NCBI GenBank assembly: GCA_019925095.2 | Contig: CM034411.1 | Coordinates: 10,004,001 to 10,068,000 of the forward strand | DNA length: 64,000 nt | Direction of reading: 5' to 3' | DNA from: Dendrolimus kikuchii | Lineage: Eukaryota > Arthropoda > Insecta > Lepidoptera > Lasiocampidae | Part shown: positions 43,614 to 54,569 of the stretch, piece after piece | Position numbering within the stretch: the first letter of the stretch is position 1 | How the letters are laid out: each line of letters begins with the position of its first letter | Notes under the pieces: model-generated | Seen by the model: only the letters and a program-made list of their open reading frames with translations | The model's database searches: none | What the model was told of the DNA's origin: nothing | Made by a program: the position numbers and the translations under genes

Positions 43614-44638
43614 GCTATAAGGATCCAGTACCAAAGATTTCTACTTTTTTTTCTTATTAAACGACCCTGATTTAGAGATAGGGTACGAAAATTAGCGTTG
43701 TATATCGAAAAACTGGTAACTGGATTGGAAACTGAAATGTTGGTGTTTTAAGGTTATATATAAGCTTTATACGCTTCAGCTTGGTAGAAGTTGTTAACAA
43801 TTTCAATCGCCCAGTAAAACTGAGGACATCTTCTAAATCCCGCATTAAAAGATGGTGCTACAGGTCAATCTCTCTTTCTCTCTCGTTTTTATTTAAAACA
43901 TACTTTATAGAGCCAGTCAGACAAAATTTGAAAGTTTAAATAAGGTTTATTCAATGTTTAATTCTATGAGCTTATATGTAAAACTGCTTGCAATGTTGCC
44001 TGAATAAATAATTACAGTTTTATAAACCGATTTCGATTACAGCGACCGATGTATTGTGAGCAATGTTTACAGAGCTCTAAAACACCACCGCAATCAAAAT
44101 AGTGTGTAAAATAAACCAATCTCTGTATTAGCCGTCTTTATTTTACAAGTATACATAACTGCGTCGGTCAAAGGTTCCTCCGGGTTAAAGATTATACAGA
44201 ACATGTAGCTTGAGCTATACAAGACGTACACACATGTTATAGGAATAGATGACGTATTTTGTTACGTTTCTTAATTGATTTCTCTCAAAAGCTTGCATAA
44301 AGAAAACGCAAAGACGGGGAAGCTAAAGCCTTTTTGAGTAATAAAAATCAGTGTTAAACCGACCTCTCATAACCCACCTTCTTGAAACTTTCAAGACGCT
44401 ACAAAATTCACTAAAGACGGTAATTTAATTTTATAATTTCCGCCGTCTGGTAGCAAATGCAATTCGGCTCACTGCATTATCTTCGTGGTCTTAAGACTTT
44501 TAACTATATTGCGAAAATCACGCTCTACCTACATATTATACTGTCGTCGTTAAGTTTCGCACTTTACGAGTTAAGTTAATTAATACTTTACGTTGAGAAC
44601 TTCAGTTTGTATTTCTACTCTTTAACTAACTCTTTTTA
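43614..44638. other. No feature identified
   Basis: Both strands lack recurrent families. A TCTCTCTTTCTCTCTCG pyrimidine run at 43869-43885 is the only simple feature. Confidence 0.4.
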
Positions 44639-44640
44639 AG

Positions 44641-44949
44641 CGTGCAGGAACGGAGAAAGAATACAATTTCCTGCGGCCGGGCGGCCTGTCGTAAGAGGCG
44701 ACTTAACAACCCACAGCCAGGTGGTAGGGCATTTGCCCGACTGCATGGCTACCATCCCTGGTCTAAAGTATGTCGCCATAACAACCTTGAGTTGTGTTCT
44801 GCAGGTTCCAGTCTCCTTTAAGAGAGCAGCAGCGCATCTGTAACAACTTTGCTGTTGCAAATGTCCATAGGCGATGGTAACCGCTTTCCATCAAGTGAGC
44901 CGTCTGCCTGTCTGCTGATCTCCTGCAATAAAAAAAAAAAAAAAAAAAT
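44641..44949 (+). repeat. Family B retroposon
   Basis: It runs from CGTGCAGGAACGGAG to CTCCTGCAATAAA plus a 20-base A run, the longest poly(A) of the family here. A deletion of about 18 bases removes the CCGGCATTAGTGACC stretch. Confidence 0.85.
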
Positions 44950-45060
44950 ATTATGCTCCTGCTCCACCCGCGTTTGTGTTAGTGACTATGATCAAATGCG
45001 ACTTACTTATTGCGTTAAAAAATAACACGTTACCTATTAGCTACATTACTGTACACCTTT

Positions 45061-45546
45061 ACATACATACATACATATTGTGACGCCTGTTTCGCATTCG
45101 GGTACGCAGAGACGACAAATCTCCACTTGCTACGATCCTGAGAAACACTTTTCACTTCATCTACTTTTGCTTCGCTCTAGGTTCAAGTACACTACACGAT
45201 ATGTTGTCTTGTTATTTTGTGGCTGTTTGTCTCTTGTATAACATGTTTACTTTATTACATTAAACAGGTTTGTTTCACTCGTGTATGTTCGTCCTAAGCA
45301 TAAACTGTTCTCTGTTTCTTCTTGTTCTTGTCTTCTTGTTTCTTCTCTTCTCTGTTAATTCTTTCTTTCATTAACCTCTTCATATATACACGTTTATTTG
45401 AGTTGCTGTTTATCTGACCTTTCTTCAAAATATCTTTAAGTTGATCGTGATGAGTACGTCGCTGTCTACCAGCTCTGACTCTACCATATCCAAACCACCT
45501 TAAGGTTCTTTTTTCAGTTCTTGTCACTACATCGTCTTTCATTCAA
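45061..45546 (-). pseudogene. LINE fragment related to LINE-A, (TATG)n tail
   Basis: The minus strand encodes RTEKRTLRWFGYGRVRAGRQ, then RRTHHDQLKDILKKGQINSN, so it is the same C-terminal domain type as LINE-A but a different family. A 3' UTR with GATCGTAGCAAGTGGAGATT and a (TATG)n tail at 45061-45076 follow. The 3' UTR recurs at 49438-49595. Confidence 0.7.
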
Positions 45547-46245
45547 TCCATGACGTAGTATACTCGAACATGTAGTATTGATAAATCTGAATAATCCAAT
45601 CCCCTCTAACATTAATATCTTTCAAAAAATGTCTATGACCCCAAAGTCCAGACACTTCCGACATTTAAAACCCCTGATTTATCGTTCACCATTTACAATA
45701 TATCAAGCGAGACCAATCTCGATCGCTCAACATATTGTTGATCTTTGTTGTGTATATATATTCAACATTATTACTTAAGCTTTGTACATTGAATATAGCT
45801 GTAAACTTAAACAGTAAGTAACATTTATGACCTGGTGTAATGACTTCAGAATCGCCTATTAATAATAATAATTCATTTATTTCAGAAAATTGAGTATTTC
45901 CATATTATCAAAGTTCAAATAATAAACACAGCACATTAATTAATTAATAAGACAAATACTAGAGCATTACACCCGCGTCACTATAATTATTATCAATATT
46001 CTACTCCACGGCGTCAAAGGGATATACTATATATAATGATGTATACCAAAATCACTTCAAGGACATGGATGGACACGGTCACCGAGCAGCGAGGCGGAAA
46101 TTAAAATACGTAACACTCAAAAACTTCTAAATCCTACTATACCACTAAATTAGTCTAGATAGTGCTGCTTATTCATTCTACTATAGCTTTAGTATTATAT
46201 TATTTAAAACATAGTTTTAGATCAAATTAGTCGAATTTCATGGTA
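45547..46245. other. AT-rich stretch, no feature identified
   Basis: I see nothing recurrent. Confidence 0.4.
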
Positions 46246-46249
46246 GAGC

Positions 46250-46415
46250 CATGCTGAAGTAATTATATTGATTACAGCTGGGAACCAGTTCTGCTATTAC
46301 AATATCGCCAGAATGATTGAGTACTAACATCACAATGGTTGATTTTTTATGAAACAACAGCTATTATGACGTTAGTCCCACCATTATTACGATATTGTAA
46401 TAGCAGAATTGGGAT
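46250..46415. mobile_element. Foldback MITE-like element
   Basis: TTCTGCTATTACAATATCG at 46290-46308 has its exact reverse complement at about 46390-46408. The pairing extends inward, with mismatches, through ACTAACATCACAAT / ATTATGACGTTAGT to a small A/T centre. The head GAGCCATGCTGAAGTAATTA (46250) resembles the start of family D. Confidence 0.55.
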
Positions 46416-47062
46416 TTTGGGGTGACTTTTATCGGTGTTATACTTCTTTACCTAAATATCTCAAGTCAACACGTAGGCTATTTGTCTCGCTGATTTTTAC
46501 ACATAAACATATGTACTTATACAATCAGACTAATAGTACTACTAGATTATCAGAAATACTAAATAACTGACTCGACAACTATACAGTCACGCACTCAAAT
46601 CACCGTTACGGACTACGCTTAAAACGACACAGATTTTATAATCAAACAGTAAAAGGAGCAAGAAGTTGAATGCGTAATGAGCAAGCAATGATAAACGCAA
46701 GAAACTAAGTGGACTAGAACAAGTTTCGATCAGAATTCTAAATAAGGCTCTAGATTTTCAAGACGATAACAAAGAATTTCAGACAACTTGTGTGGATTCT
46801 TATTATTGTAGCGCCTTATGGAAAGACAACGTTGTTCGAGATTTCTTAAATGTAAAGAGTAGACAATTCTAGTTTTTATTTGTTTTTACGATTCAACTCC
46901 ACCATTGTAAAGAATAGTAAGGATTCTTAATATCTTGAATAATTCGACTGTGTTCCAATCATTAGATGAAATTCCAACAATGGTATAGCTTACCCTATAT
47001 TGATTTACACCGTTACATGTATATACACGAAGAAGATGATTGTTGGTGTTGGCAATATATTG
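46416..47062. other. AT-rich stretch, no feature identified
   Basis: Nothing recurrent was seen. Confidence 0.4.
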
Positions 47063-47125
47063 CAACAGGTAATCAAGAATTAAACGCTCCAGATACTGGA
47101 GCGTTTAATTCTTGATTACCTGTTG
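47063..47125. repeat. Perfect 63-bp palindrome
   Basis: Arms of 30 bases, 47063-47092 and 47096-47125, are exact reverse complements (CAACAGGTAATCAAGAATTA... on the left) around an ATA loop. Transcribed RNA would form a perfect hairpin. No other copy is in the window. Confidence 0.9.
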
Positions 47126-48229
47126 AGTAAGATATTATTATGCCTGAAAGCCTGTTACTGGCATACTAGAATACTGGTATCACACTATAAAAATGTACAA
47201 TTGCTCTGGGCAACAATTAGAGAACTAATAATTATTTATTGACCATGAGCATGCACCGCTTAGGCAGGTCTTATGTACTAAAGGTCAAGTCTTAATGCAT
47301 GTCTGGCGAATATTGACGAGATTAATGAAAGTTAAAACAAAAGATGCAAGAGCAAGAGTTGCCACGTTATTCACAACACATCGAGCTAATGATGTGCAAT
47401 ATCAACCAGTCTATAAGACTCCACCTCGGACAAGTATGACAGGAGTACCGTTTGCTTCCCATGAAAGGGAAAACCGAAGCTCAGCAGTGGGAAGTTATTA
47501 GGCTGATTTATACGGTACATTCGTCGACTAGTCTTTAAGATCAGGCAGACAGACAAAAGTTCTTTTCTTGTTGAATATATATCAAACCCACATCATTTCC
47601 TTTCAAAATATAAAAGAATAGATGTTAGGCAACCTTTTTATCACGCTACATTGCTTTATTTCTTTAAGTCAAGTAACGTTTATTTAAACTAGCATTTAAG
47701 TATGCGAGCCATGTTTGAACTTTCTCAAACGATGTGCTGTACTAGTATCTCTTAGTAGAGCGTTCCCGCGGCTTTATTTAAATAAACATATAATCCTGTG
47801 ACAACTCATACATTCACCGGGATAAAAGTCTCATTCTCGGAAACTTTACTTTACTACCATTCAAAAATATTATGTATATATATTTTCTGAAGACGAGACG
47901 TAGGTATCACGTATTTTCGTAATTTACCACGTCTTTCGTACATTTGACTGGAGGAAATTTCGAAGTCATGAACCGCGAAAATTACGTTATGTTTCGGGAT
48001 AAAAACTATCCTACCTACGTTCATGCACATTATTACCTACATAATTTAGCAATATCGTATATATTGCAGATCACTCTCAAGACTGTAATAAAGAAACAAA
48101 CGAAGAATATATTGTTACAACTCAGGTCCCGACAAACAAAAAATCCACCTGCATATCTGACACAAAGCACATTTATTACCCGTCGGTATTTCAACTTCTT
48201 TTATGATCGTCTTCTTTTGTTTACTTATT
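47126..48229. other. Mostly unrecognised; LINE-type 3' word at 47445-47510
   Basis: GAAGCTCAGCAGTGGGAAGT followed by TATTAGGCTGATT resembles a common lepidopteran LINE 3' end. The frame at 47295-47501 ending at it is not otherwise recognisable. The rest is AT-rich. Confidence 0.35.
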
Positions 48230-48609
48230 CGCATACGGCCTATTGTTTTATTGTATTGTATTGTAATCATTAGCCAGGTGTTACGGATTTAAAGTACAAG
48301 CTGATTCTAGGAAATTTGGTCCACGCTGCCGGGTGGACATATTGCATTTGTGCAGTATAAAGCAATGGCCCGATTGAGGGAGGAGTTAGTCGAGCGATAA
48401 CCACGAGCGAAGCGAGACGTGTGTACTACAATCGGGAGTCCAATAAGTGACGGACTTTGCGCGTTTTATTGGATTACGACCTTCCGCGTTACGTTTGGAC
48501 TTGATGTGTTCGGTTACATTTGTACCTGTGTTATACGTGTTTGTATAGTTCTAATAAACTCTATAGTAATTCTAACGGCATTTTAATTCGAGTCTCGTGA
48601 TTCGTAACA
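48230..48609 (+). mobile_element. Solo LTR (family M)
   Basis: It shows TATAAAG at 48356-48362 in CAGTATAAAGCAATGG, AATAAA at 48553-48558, and an end GATTCGTAACA at 48609. This is the expected promoter and poly(A) order of an LTR. The start is uncertain, with homology to the other copies from about 48230. No internal region adjoins, so it is a solo LTR by recombination or a fragment. Confidence 0.6.
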
Positions 48610-48624
48610 ATATAAATGTGCAAC

Positions 48625-48740
48625 ATGGAGAAATAGTTACTTTCACACGCATTGACGCGCTCTTTCACATCCCATATTGTATGAACATTGGCACGCATGT
48701 CATCCCTCACGACGTCAAGCCAGCATTTCTTGAGTCTAAT
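48625..48740 (-). pseudogene. LINE C-terminal fragment, as at 34475
   Basis: The minus strand reads KKCWLDVVRDDM, then a diverged VHTIWDVKERVNA in place of the DAEDRAKWR stretch. It lies directly beside the solo LTR. Confidence 0.5.
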
Positions 48741-48814
48741 CCTTCTGACGATACAAGGGGCAAAGCTAGACAGTTATTTCTCAATTAACTAACTAATTAC
48801 TTTAAAATTTACGT

Positions 48815-49062
48815 GGTCGAGCCATGCTGGAATGATTTGTTTCGTGTGATGAGTGAGTTCCGATGACCCACTTCCTTCCCCTCCTCCTATCCAATCCCAC
48901 ATTCGATCCACTCTATTCCATTGCTCATGTCTGATCTCTCTATCTCATCCACGTGTCCCATACTCTTTATCCCATTGTGTTGTGTGGCCAACATCTATAG
49001 ACGACGGTAATCACTTTCTTTGAGCTAGGTCGTCTGCCTGCTTCTCAGCTTCGCATTAAAAA
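48815..49062 (+). repeat. Family D retroposon
   Basis: It has GGTCGAGCCATGCTGGAATG, then CTTCCTTCCCCTCCTCC and the tail ATCTATAGACGACGGTAATC, CGTCTGCCTGCTTC, GCATTAAAAAAA. It is internally shorter than the copy at 27845. Confidence 0.6.
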
Positions 49063-49157
49063 AATTGCCCGTAGCAGCTCAAGCGACATTATTGCAGTTT
49101 TTCTGCTATGTCACGTACACGAAGGCTGCCACTCTCTCTTTCTTCTTTTGTTTTTTT

Positions 49158-49346
49158 AATAAACGTGGATCAAGATGGCGGCAGCGTGAAATTAGTATGG
49201 ATATACAAAATCACACACAATCCGTGCATCGTGAGCAATCACAACAAAACCTCAGCATGAGTGCAGTGGCCGCGCTCGGGCGACCGTGACTCATCTATCA
49301 AGTGCATGGATGCGCGGGCGCACGCCGCGGCCGACGCTACCGAATT
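49158..49346. promoter_or_regulatory. GC-rich island with YY1/PHO-type motif
   Basis: CAAGATGGCGGC at about 49171 is the full YY1/Pleiohomeotic consensus (GCCGCCATCTTG on the other strand). A CpG-rich patch follows (GCGCGGGCGCACGCCGCGGC). The plus-strand frame MDIQNHTQSVHREQSQQNLS, then MSAVAALGRP, looks more protein-like than most but ends at a stop. It may be a promoter, a first exon or a Polycomb-type element. No repeat family covers it. Confidence 0.3.
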
Positions 49347-49437
49347 AGACCATGGCTAGTTGCGTGCTGGGGTTTCATCTATTTACCATTACATTTTATT
49401 TTAAAATCCTTACTAATAACGTGTATGTATATTCGAT

Positions 49438-49595
49438 GATATTATCACGCCCCTTTCCCATTGGGGTAGGCAGAGCCGTTAGATCTCCACTTGCTACGAT
49501 CCTGACAAACACTTTTCGCTTCATCTACTTTCTATTTACTTATCTACTTTCTACTTTCGTTAATCGCTTCATACATATGCAATTTATAATATATT
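49438..49595 (-). mobile_element. LINE 3' UTR, as at 45061
   Basis: Reversed: CAGGATCGTAGCAAGTGGAG, then ACGGCTCTGCCTACCCCAAT, GGGAAAGGGGCGTG. The coding part is absent. Confidence 0.5.
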
Positions 49596-50140
49596 CTTGT
49601 TATATAATATGTACGAGCAAGTACTATGTTTTAGCAAATAAATTTTTAAGAAATTTAACAGAGATTTTCCAAAAAAAATTACGACTTTTCGAATCAAGTT
49701 CTGTTTATGTGGACGAAGACACAAGAACAATTATAATAACAAAGCATTATTTATTGGTTTTTGAGAACAACTAAAGATTGGAGGAGGCTCCACCGACAAG
49801 AGCATAGCTCTTAAATGATAGATAGATAGATAGAGAACAACTCATTAAAAATCCTTTAATTAAAAGTAAAATTAATTTAAAGAGTAATATAGCAAATAAT
49901 TATATAAGCGAAAGAGACTTTCTCTCGACTTCGTTTAGTCAGTTTTATAAAATATCCTGTCTCATTACCCACCAGAAGTGATATGTTTATCCCCACTATT
50001 TGTTCTGCTTGGTTGTATGCGTGAGCGCTGTGTGAATATTGTGATCTTGCTACTAATTGCTATCGAAAAATAAATTATTTATAATAAATTCACTCCCATG
50101 ACAAGAAGAAACAAACAAACAAAGTCAATTTTAAATTTAT
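49596..50140. other. AT-rich stretch with a (GATA)n microsatellite
   Basis: The GATAGATAGATAGATAG run at about 49818-49834 is the only feature. The 140-codon frame ending at 49774 starts inside the GC island and crosses the LINE 3' UTR, so it is not a real gene. Confidence 0.45.
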
Positions 50141-50144
50141 ATAA

Positions 50145-50347
50145 TTAGTAACTTTTGCCCACGGCTTCGCTCGCGTTAATGTTATCCCACGGAAACCGTA
50201 CATTTTTCCGGGATAAAATGTAGTTTATCTGCTATTCCAGACTGTAATCTATTTCTATGTGAAATTTCATAAAAATCCGTTCATACCTTCTGGCATGATT
50301 AAGCAACAAACATCCATCCAGATTTTCGTATTTATAATATTAGTATA
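50145..50347 (-). mobile_element. Helitron-like repeat H
   Basis: It matches the copy at 14819: on the minus strand it ends CGAGCGAAGCCGTGGGCAAAAG-like sequence with a decayed TTACTAA terminus. The body has TCCGGGATAAAATGTAGTTT on the plus strand. Confidence 0.5.
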
Positions 50348-50535
50348 TAGTCTGCCTGCAATCATAACGTCAACTTCGAAAACACTGCAAAATGATTCAA
50401 TAATTTTTTTATCAAGGTTATATCAACTTTTTATTATACCACCACATTTTATTATATCACCCAACCACATAACTATCAAAATAGGCAACGCGAATATATT
50501 AATATAGTATATATCCAACATGCATTTTCGACGTT

Positions 50536-50646
50536 GTAAAGCCATATGATACCACACTCTCACTGAATATTGGCGTGAAACAGCCTTGAGCTAGTCGTGT
50601 TTCGCCCGATGGCCTACTACAGCTCTCCCTATCCCATCCCAAAAGC
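50536..50646 (+). repeat. Family D retroposon, 3' part missing
   Basis: ATTGGCGTGAAACAGCCTTG and AGCTAGTCGTGTTTCG match D, running into CCCTATCCCATCCC. It stops at the poly(A) end of the LINE that follows. Confidence 0.5.
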
Positions 50647-51242
50647 TTTTTTTTTTGATGCGCAGGGGGAATACATTTCGTACCATATTGAGTCCCTCTC
50701 GGCTGTAGGGGTGGGACCGGACACCGGTAATAAGCGCTGCGCAGCGTGTGCGAAGACTGGGCGGAACCTACTACTCCGCTAAACCTAAACCTGCATCCCA
50801 TACCCGGCGCTTGTGTGGAAGAACATGAGATGACTAGCGAAGCTACACCATATTTATACCCATTGTTCAACCGCGCAACAAGCTTAGGACACCTCGGGAT
50901 GCAGAGTGACCCCTATCACCAACAGAGGTTAGACCCGTGGCATTCCCACGATGCGTGGACCCCTGAGATAGAATCATGCGAGGAGATTTTGCTCATACCT
51001 GTGTCTTCGGAGGCCAATCGGACAACGGCCTACGGGGAGTGCATGCGCAGCTTTCTCTCTTACTCTCTCAGCGGCTTCCTTGGGGGACATTTTTGCCTCG
51101 CAAAAGGAAGAAACCGCTGACCAGTGATCGTCGCTGTTGAGTATGGCCTCAACCAGTCCCCTCAGTGAATTATTCGGCCCTACGATGGCTTCAACTTCGA
51201 ACCACTGAGCGTGTGAAACGCAGTGTCTAGCGCGCCGCACTC
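50647..51242 (-). pseudogene. R1-like LINE C-terminus, 3' UTR and poly(A)
   Basis: The minus strand encodes LRGLVEAILNSDDHWSAVSS, FCEAKMSPKEAAERVREKAA and HRYEQNLLA with a stop near 50998. The FCE.VMS.KEAAERVRE string is typical of R1-clade reverse transcriptase C-termini. Upstream, CGALDTAFHTL, the cysteine-histidine region before it, is readable but out of frame. A 350-base GC-rich 3' UTR ends in poly(A) at 50656-50647. The plus-strand frames here are antisense by-products. Confidence 0.75.
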
Positions 51243-51528
51243 GTACAGTCAGCGTCTTATAGAAAGAAGCAGCCAAGATGATCAAATAGATAAGAACATC
51301 GAAAGTGATCATTAGTATCGGTACAACCATTGTCGTCTAATAGATCGAATCACCCGTCTTGACCAAATACATCAGTACACCGACAACGCCAAATACATGA
51401 GTACATTCAAGTCACCATTATTATGTTAACAACCATCTCGCCAAAACAAAGAGACACACTAGAAAAATGAACTCTATTCTAAATGTGATTAGTGTCAAAT
51501 CGAGATGATTTCATACTAAATCAAAATT
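51243..51528 (+). repeat. Left 286-bp inverted repeat arm
   Basis: It starts GTACAGTCAGCGTC and ends CTAAATCAAAATT. It contains a tandem-like pair, CAAATACATCAGTAC and CAAATACATGAGTAC, 24 bases apart. It abuts the R1-like LINE at 51242. Confidence 0.95.
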
Positions 51529-51945
51529 CCAATAGTATTATTACTGTTATAAAAATCTTTTTCATTTTTATAACGTAACTAGTATTTGCCTTCGACTTCA
51601 TTTTCATTACTTAGATAGCAAAGATTAAAGTTATTTTATCAATATGTAAAATTGAATAAATATTTAATATGACAATACATGAATCCTGGATATATTCATA
51701 AACTCCCGATATTTGTAATTTACTAAAGACTTATTCAACTACAGATGTTTCTTCACTAAGGATTTCTAATAATTACAGACAGTGTCTTGTGATTTGCGAA
51801 CATTGCGTCAAAGTTGATCTAGTGGTTTGGAAGTGGAAGGAAATCCCGGGAAATCTCAAGAGTCCCAATATGGTCATGTATAAAAATGTCATAAAGTATT
51901 AAACTATGCTGTAATAAGAGTAACACGAATAGTTTTCATGCTATA
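51529..51945. other. AT-rich interior of the 3.3-kb element
   Basis: No coding signal and no recognised repeat. Confidence 0.4.
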
Positions 51946-51949
51946 TCTA

Positions 51950-53327
51950 GGCGCATTATTCCCAAGAAAATTTTGGAACTTTCCGTCACTAAAGTATAGG
52001 AGTAAAAACATGAAAAAGTGAATCCGGTTTCCTGAAAAATTACACTAGAATTCCCATGATATTAGCTTTTTCAGCATTTAAGTAAAAAATGTCTGTATAA
52101 TAGTGAAAACCTCATAGAAATTAACATATTTATGAAAAAAAAAACATTAATTGTTTCAATTTTCCATCAATCAAACAATTGGATCCCAATTGGTTTTTTT
52201 AATAGCTTCAATGTACAGACAAAGCTATTTTACAATATTAACTTAATTTTAACATTTCATTTGACATAATACACTATGTATATGTGAGTATATTTTCTAT
52301 GTATATGTGAGTTTGTTGAAATATCTACTAAAGAGTTTCAATACATAAGAAATTTAGAATTCGAGATAAACCTTTTTTTATCAGCAATGAATAATTGATG
52401 TTTCTTGGATACTATTTTAATGTCTAATACGTATATGAATTCTCATGATCTATACTGAGATCATACTATACATATATATAATATACCCCAGTCATTGAAA
52501 AAAGCTTAATCTAACGTTCTGGTGAAATCGTATCGGAATCAGCCAATTTTTATGCAGTATAACGACTTTAAACCACTCCAAGGAAGTTTTCGCGGGGTTC
52601 CCGGAATATAAACTAACAAAGCATTCGGAAAAGAACGTAAACCATCGTTTTAGTATCAATTGAATCTGAATCAACTAATTGTTATGCAAATAAATAATTT
52701 ATACTTTTTCTATTTTTACTTATTTGAAAAAGAAAGTGCATTGTGTTTTAGTATAAGCTAATTTATATGCATACTAACCACTAGAAACCACCCTCGGGAA
52801 AATTTCCGTGAGATGCCCAGGACACAAAGTATTGCTGTATTTAAAAAATAATGTATCGTGTCTAAAATCGTGTAAGAATAAATAAACTAATTTGTAAGCG
52901 TCCTAACAACTTTAACCAGCTCCTGAGAAAATTCGCGGGATCCCCAGGATAAAAAGTATCACAGATTTAATTTCAGAAAATTTGCTATCAATGAGTAAAA
53001 ACATCGCATCGAAATAAGAAAGCTTTTTTTTATTCTGGCCTCTTTAAACCGTTCCCGGAAATTTTCCCGTGCGATTCCGGAATAAAAGGTAGCGCAGAAT
53101 TTAAGTGTGAGAATTTGCTCACGATCAGCGAAAATCGAATCGCAATCGGCCTAGTAGTTTTTACGTAAATCCCGAACAAACAGAAAAACCGACTAACAGA
53201 CAAGAAATCTAAAAAAAAATCATCGTGTCTCCATCGTTTATATAGTCTATTCCAATTGTGTTTTTTTTAAATAACTTCAATGTAGAGAGACGACATATTT
53301 AGCATATTATAATATTATAGACTATCG
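51950..53327 (-). mobile_element. Helitron-like element G, one or two tandem copies
   Basis: Blocks with TTAGCTTTTTCAGCATTTAAG-like and CGGGATCCCCAGGATAAAAA-type motifs recur. Two copies of the G start sequence are present on the minus strand (AATAGCTTCAATGTACAGAC near 52201 and AATAACTTCAATGTAGAGAG near 53271). The final TCTATAATATTATAATATGC lies at 53327. The CTAG end is not preserved. Confidence 0.45.
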
Positions 53328-53783
53328 TCTGCCCGCGAAACTTCCTTCGCGTTTCCATGATGATGATACATTTGATAGTCAAGTATGTTTGAACAGTTCT
53401 TTATGGTGGTTAAAGAAGCGTTCAAACTTACTCTAACTCTCTATGAATAAGACAGTTGGTATTTAGTAAAAACGAAAACTCAAAGCTGAAAAGCAGTGTC
53501 ATCAAGTATTAAAGAATGTAAACAAAAGTATGAAAAACCTGATTTAATTAAGAGAACTGAAATATCTGGTTAGAAACAGGAACTTGAGATTATTTATAAA
53601 ATTTGTAGGTTAATAATATATCTTTAGTTAGCTGGGCTCGGCTAATATCTCTGTTCCATCTGAAATAATATTATAATTAGGTACTGTGGCCAAATGCAAC
53701 TTAGTTATAAAGTTAAAATGAACGCCGTTATTAATTGGCTATATTAGAGTATATATGTCATGGTTAAATTGTACAGACCGTTA

Positions 53784-53880
53784 GATTATAATCTATCTCG
53801 AGAGCTATTGAAATATTGTGAACCGGAACAAACTGCTTACAATTTAACGCATTATTTCCCGATAGATTATAATCTATCGA
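53784..53880. repeat. Paired palindromes, possible small MITE
   Basis: AGATTATAATCT occurs twice, at about 53790 and 53862. The second sits inside the longer perfect palindrome CGATAGATTATAATCTATCG. The two could be the ends of a 97-base MITE. Confidence 0.45.
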
Positions 53881-54231
53881 CGTGAAATCGTTCTGTGTCC
53901 ATAGAGTTAGTAATAAAACATAGGTGGGTCAGTCAAAAATACTAAAGATTCGATCTCTGCCCTTATGGGTTAGAAGTTTTAACAATGTTTGTAAGTAGTC
54001 AATAAGTGATACTTCCAATCCCAGTGTTTACCCTCGATTAAACGTAATAAATATTATTATGCACATATCATCCTCTTCGTCAATCACACTGCTGTGATCA
54101 GGAGTTTTTTTTAAGTTTCAAACGTCTTCAGAATTGATTTCATTAATTTCACATTAGGAAAGAAAGGTGCTTTTCATTCAATGCAAATTTAGCAATAAGT
54201 AATTCAATTTGAAATACATAATTCGAAATAC

Positions 54232-54517
54232 AATTTTGGTTTAGTATGAAATCATCTCGATTTGACACTAATCACATTTAGAATAGAGTTCATTTTTCTA
54301 GTGTGTCTCTTTGTTTTGGCGAGATGGTTGTTAACATAATAATGGTGACTTGATTGTACTCATGTATTTGGCGTTGTCGGTGTACTGATGTATTTGGTCA
54401 AGACGGGTGATTCGATCTATTAGACGACAATGGTTGTACCGATACTAATGATCACTTTCGATGTTCTTATCTATTTGATCACCTTGGCTGCTTCTTTCTA
54501 TAAGACGCTGACTGTAC
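54232..54517 (-). repeat. Right 286-bp inverted repeat arm
   Basis: It is the reverse complement of 51243-51528 with three substitutions, about 99% identity. The outer edge ends GCTGACTGTAC at 54517. Confidence 0.95.
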
Positions 54518-54569
54518 ATAAGTATATCCACCTACATCGCCAGATTAGGTTAAATTATTCCTTAAGTTA

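Larger units (their letters stand above)
51243..54517. mobile_element. 3.3-kb element with 286-bp inverted repeats
   Basis: The outer 286 bases at each side are reverse complements differing at three positions. Taking TA as the duplicated target (51244-51245 and 54515-54516), the element begins CAGTCAGCGTCTTATAG and ends with its complement. A TA target and a CAGT start fit the Tc1/mariner superfamily. Long inverted repeats of 200 or more bases occur in some of its members. The interior has no transposase frame and is filled by other repeats, so the unit is non-autonomous or decayed inside. Confidence 0.65.

Noticed and set aside
49352..49774. 140-codon open frame
   Set aside because: It crosses the LINE 3' UTR at 49438-49595 and has low-complexity Phe/Tyr/Ile content.
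50499..51120. Overlapping open frames of 120 or more codons on both strands
   Set aside because: They cover the GC-rich 3' UTR and C-terminus of the R1-like LINE and are antisense or UTR artefacts.
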